Shown here: positions 60,201 to 64,000 of the stretch, one piece after another
Numbering within the stretch: position 1 is the stretch's first letter
How the letters are laid out: every line of letters starts with the position of its first letter
Assembly: GCA_031216445.1 (NCBI GenBank)
Contig: CM062219.1
Span: 7,082,501-7,146,500, forward strand
Direction: 5' to 3'
DNA: 64,000 nt
From: Lateolabrax maculatus
Taxonomy: Eukaryota; Chordata; Actinopteri; Acropomatiformes; Lateolabracidae
The notes under the pieces: model-generated
What the model saw: the letters and a program-made list of their open reading frames with translations, nothing else
What the model was told of the DNA's origin: nothing
Database searches by the model: none
Position numbers and translations under genes: made by a program

Positions 60201-63200
60201 TCAAGGTGTGACGGCAGCAGGGAGAGAAATCCTACGTACATGTTGTGAGAGTCCTTTGAGGGGGGTTTGATTGACCCGCATGATGACGTCGCCCACATTG
60301 ATGCGACCGCTCTCTGCAGCTGGTTGGCCAGGAAACAGCTTTTTGATGCGTACCATGCTGGAGCCGTGGGGTTCGTCAGGGATGTTCTCCTCTCGACTAA
60401 AACTGAAGCCCAGCCCTGATGTGTTCTTCAGCAGGCAAACATCAAACACATTATCTGTGGAGACAAAAGCATGCAGGTACAGTGAACTGGACACTCTTTA
60501 TTTGCCAGTATGTGATGGGTTAACCCGGTGATAAACTGGCAACTGGCAACATCCAGGGTGTACTCTGTCAACATGTGCTGGGATAGGCTCGAGCCCCTGA
60601 CCTGGCACAGAATAAGAGGGTATAGATAGTGGATGGATGGATGAATGGAGGCAAGTAATCTGAGATGAAACACACGTCCATGGTGGATTTACTATTACAA
60701 ATAGTACAATCATGCCACTATTCAGAAGAACTACTGCATACAGGGCAGAACAACACCTGTTTGAGCCCAAACTAGATTGTGACGTCAGAATAGGGAAAAT
60801 AATTTGCATATTATCTTCTGAAGAAAGAGTGAGCTGCTGAAACTCTACGAACACCCATAAAACATTTTGACATTAAGTAGTTGTTCCTGTAGGAACATCC
60901 TTCCAGACACAAACCCAATTATCATATCACTTGGGTGAAAATCAAGTGAAATCAAGTTATTGTACCATGTAAATACTTTCTTCAATATATTACCTCAGTC
61001 TGGTAGTCTGGTTATTCACAGCAAAAAAAAACTAGTGTCCATGCAAACTTAAACATATCTGTGCAACACACAAAAAGGATGAATACACTATCCTTTCTGA
61101 AGAAACAGGGATGTTCCAACCACCACTGCTAATATTTCAGTATCAACAAAACAACATTGATGGATCCTCTCTGGAGAGATTTTTCTGTCTTAATACAATA
61201 CTCACATGAGCATGTGTACATTACAAAGCATTATTGGTGGCTGTAATTGTACAACATCTCCAAACTGGCCAAGAAGAGATCTTAAAATGATTCCAATGTA
61301 AGTTATGGGGACAAAAGCCACATCCTAATTCTGGGCTAAAATGCATGTAAAGTTTAGCTAAAGTTAATATGAGACTTCAGCAGTCTGAGTTAGACAAATC
61401 AAGTCATTATCTTCCAAAATTATAATCTTATTAGAACCCAATTGTACAACATGTGTGGCTTACCCTAAAATACGAATACAGAAATAGATTTAACATGACA
61501 TACCACATCTAAACCAGGTGCAAAATAAAATGTACTGTAGTTCGCAGTCATATATAGATATTATATATTTCTTATACCATAAATTGAAATAACTGTGAAT
61601 AAGGAGGAGGTAACAGGTTAACCAGATGCTAGTAAACTCTACTCATCAATGACCAGTTAGAAATAATAAAAAAAGTCTAGTTCTTGGAAAGCAATTTAAT
61701 GGTCCCGTACATCCAAACAAGCTACTGAGCTCTAAATCAGCAGCAGTGTGTAGCTAATGGGTTGTACAAACACGCTCATTTTCTTTCAAATGAGATTACA
61801 GACAGCAATTTTCATTGCTTTAGAGAGAACAAAGTGTCCTAGTGTAACGCTGTTAAATAATATATGGCCTAAATGATCAGTGATTTTCCTGCTTACTTCC
61901 ATTACCATCCCTGTGGACGGCAAACATTTATACACGAGCGGATGGTCTTAGGGTATAAGAAAAATCTGTTTTGAACCAAAAAAAGAAAAAAAAAGTAGAA
62001 TCACGCTGTTTGAGAAGACATAATTGTGTGCCATGTTGTCGCCTCACCTTGTGTAACAAAGCTGTACTCTGGTTTTACTTTGACCTCAAGTGGCTGCTCT
62101 TTGTTCTTGGTCTGGTCTCGGTCACTGTCAGAACATGGTGGAGTGCACTGAGGTGTGAGGGGAGCATGAACACTGTCTGCAGGCGGTTGACCCTTCTCCA
62201 GCAACAAGTGCACCGTCTGAGGGAGAAAATGATTTACTGAAGTGTTAGTGGCCAGCTGGGTTGCAACTAAACAAGCTTGTCAGCAGGTTGTTCATGGTAA
62301 ATGTCATCCCTCACCTGCCCAGTGTCTCTCAGAGCCTCTACTGCTTGCTGATGAGTGGCTCCCTCCAGACTTTTTCCATTGACAGCCATCACACGATCAC
62401 CTGAGAATAAGACAGACACAGAGTATAAAACTCTTGTTTGCTGACAATTATTCTACAACTAATTCAGTTTATAATTCAGTCTCTGTGTTTTAGATTATTA
62501 TTTTTAACATCAATATTGGCCGTTACCCTTCTGTATCCTTCCATCAAGCTCAGCAGCTCCTTTTGGTATGATGGCTTTGACGTAGATGCCTCCATGCCGA
62601 ACAGTTGTGTTGACTCCCCCCTAAGAAATGAACACACCTCTTAGTCTTAACAGGCAAAGAAAAAATGGTTCACTATGGATTTTCTATGGGGGTTGATGGC
62701 ATGTGATGGATGTGGACGTCTTTTTTTCCTATTTCAAGTGTAATTGTTAAATGATAAATGCTTTGTCTTTACTGTGGTTTAAAAATCTAATTATATACAT
62801 AACACATTATGTATATTTACTATAATTACAAAGAAAATGTCAACCAAACTTCACAAGTGATGTATTTGAAAACCATTTTACCAAAGTTTCCCTGAAGTTA
62901 ATACTGTGGTTTGTTAACATATCTGTTTTCTGTTTGTGGACCTTACCATAGATCAAGGTTTTGTTTATGCCCGTATGAATTGAACACAATAACACAAACA
63001 CACCTTTGGGTGTGTCAGAAATGTTTAAAAGTATCATTAGCTGCTCATGCCTATTGAAACCAAATTAAATTATTTCCTCACTCGGACTATCCCCTCTCTG
63101 AAAATATGGCTAAAATAATTTGAAGAGAGTAATTAATTTCTTCATGCTTCAACAGTTCATCCTTAGAATAACTTTGTAATGCCACTTTTTTCCAAAAATA

Positions 63201-64000
63201 TCACTATCAGCAAAGCACAGCCTCAGATGCCATGAACCATAATGCTCCCTTTTCTCAAGTTAGACAAAGCCTTTATCATATCACAATTACGAATTAGTTG
63301 AAAATGAAAAAAATCCTCCACTGTGATGTTATTGACAAAATTACTGAAAGGTTAAATCTAAATAATCAGAGACAATGTGAATTTCTATTAAGTGACCATT
63401 TGGTTATGATAGTCATGATAAATGGGTTTATTGTTAAGGTGAATGTTGTGGTTATTTTAATGTTTGTATTTTTAATAGAACACAACTCAATCAGTTATTA
63501 TTCTAAATGTTTGACAGCAATCTTGGTCTGAAGACACACAGTGAAGTGATTTGTTATTGAGTGTTATGGTGGAATAAATGAACCCATGCCAATTGATAAG
63601 GTGTTCGGAGAGAAATTATATTAGTGACACTTGAGTCACTAGAGTCAGCAGCAAACATGTCGGAAGCCATTCCACAGCTAACTAACTAGTGCAGTTTAAA
63701 GTGTTTATAGTCCTTACTGTTAAGGTCCTAAATATACTGCATGACAAAAAATAAATAAAAAAATCGTTATTGATTAAAAAAAAAAAAAAAACATGCAAAA
63801 AGAATCAGGTGGACAATATTCCCACAAGAGCTTCCAGACCTGACAACATTCAGCGTTAAGAAAGCAAACCAAAGCAAGCAACATTAAACACAATCGAACA
63901 ACAGTGACAAGATGAGGAGGAGAGGGGGCAAAACAAAGAGAGGATGAAAACCTTGCCGAACAGTACCGTGACACTTATGCCCAGGTTGCTGTCTTTTTTG
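54258..64000 (-). CDS. PTPN13: PTPN13 (PTP-BL/FAP-1), C-terminal part: PDZ2 to phosphatase domain
   Basis: PTPN13 is a submembranous tyrosine phosphatase with KIND, FERM, PDZ and PTP domains; the N-terminal part lies right of the window. Seen here: PDZ2 (exons 63952-64000, 62527-62620, 62315-62400 and 62048-62216; VRHGGIYVKAIIPKGAAELD), PDZ3 (60030-60454; SSGLGFSFSREENIP variant reads TSGLGFSFSREENIP), a Ser-rich linker (59300-59936), PDZ4 (58322-59186; SEKGSLGFTLTKGN), PDZ5 (57954-58400) and an extra PDZ (56944-57472; AGGLGFSVIGGERG). An acidic linker (DEITWGSDELPIENMN) precedes the PTP domain (54452-55721). Catalytic motifs are intact: YWPDTP, GWPDHGTPSQP and HCSAGIGRSG, then QTEDQYIFCYQVILYVL. 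The stop follows QAEENISG at 54258, a shorter tail than in human. Confidence 0.96.
58611..58921 (+). mobile_element. Foldback (MITE-like) element, full-length copy
   Basis: The left arm 58625-58678 (ATGAAGTTAGAGCCAGCAGG, then GATTAGTTTAG) and right arm 58776-58830 are imperfect inverted repeats: the reverse complement of the right arm reads ATGGAGCTAGAACCAGGAGC, then TGATTGGCTTA. A further segment with GGCAAAAAGGAATAAGCATA and GTTGAGCTATTCCTTTA recurs at 2640-2707. It is non-coding and inserted in a PTPN13 intron between exons 58322-58493 and 59031-59186. I recognise the type as frequent in percomorph fish but give no family name. Confidence 0.72.
60517..60651 (+). mobile_element. LINE/SINE 3'-end-like repeat with (GGAT)n tail
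   Basis: CATCCAGGGTGTACTCTG, then GCTGGGATAGGCTCGAGCCC, AATAAGAGGGTATAGA and GGATGGATGGATGAATGG follow the end structure of a very common fish LINE2-type 3' end. The copy is short and non-coding, inserted in a PTPN13 intron on the strand opposite to the gene. Confidence 0.7.
60652..62047. other. PTPN13 intron without further features
   Basis: Intron between the PDZ3 exon 60240-60454 and the exon at 62048-62216. It is AT-rich; no exon, RNA gene or clear repeat was recognised beyond the element at 60517-60651. Confidence 0.55.
62621..63951. other. PTPN13 intron splitting PDZ2
   Basis: AT-rich intron between the exon ending at 63952 (or 63967 by the alternative donor) and the exon 62527-62620. 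The 77-codon plus-strand frame at 63298 shows no recognisable domain and is not called. No RNA gene seen. Confidence 0.55.

Noticed and set aside
1..64000. CRISPR arrays, bacterial operons, tRNA or rRNA genes
   Set aside because: Intron-rich vertebrate DNA. No direct-repeat arrays or intact structural RNA genes were seen; the only tRNA-like match is the degenerate SINE head at about 7592-7621.

Overview
The window is vertebrate genomic DNA. Many short GT-AG introns, long microsatellites and several repeat types typical of ray-finned fish point to a teleost, probably a percomorph; the exact species cannot be read from the sequence. Four genes are recognisable by protein homology as AFF1, KLHL8, SDAD1 and PTPN13. 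A fifth, a very large lectin receptor, is not a gene I can name.

Layout: (1) 596-14354, + strand: the 3' part of AFF1, a scaffold of the super elongation complex, followed by a ~2.7 kb 3'UTR to about 17070. (2) 17402-34446, - strand: a ~50-exon gene for a type I membrane protein of about 2,170 residues. Its reconstructed order is signal peptide, five C-type lectin domains (CTLD), a rhamnose/galactose-binding SUEL domain, an F5/8C (discoidin) domain, an LCCL domain, seven more CTLDs, one transmembrane helix and a short tail. (3) 37395-43262, -: KLHL8, complete. (4) 47011-52477, -: SDAD1, complete. (5) 54258-64000, -: the 3' part of PTPN13, from PDZ2 to the phosphatase domain, running off the right edge.

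In human, AFF1, KLHL8 and PTPN13 lie together on 4q21 with AFF1 next to KLHL8. Here the lectin receptor sits between AFF1 and KLHL8, tail-to-tail with AFF1. Its mix of four carbohydrate- or ligand-binding folds on one membrane anchor is the most unusual thing in the window; I know of no characterised protein with this arrangement. A two-gene alternative, with a break at about 26.7-26.8 kb, is examined and judged less likely.

Other notable points: PTPN13 has a sixth PDZ domain absent from the five-PDZ mammalian protein. The five-residue alternative-splice insert in PTPN13 PDZ2 is preserved as two in-phase donor sites 15 nt apart. Splice acceptors in SDAD1 and AFF1 have a (TG)n microsatellite where the pyrimidine tract should be. 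Several foldback or non-autonomous repeats lie in introns. All exon boundaries were assigned by hand from splice consensus, reading phase and homology, so individual junctions may be off by a few bases.
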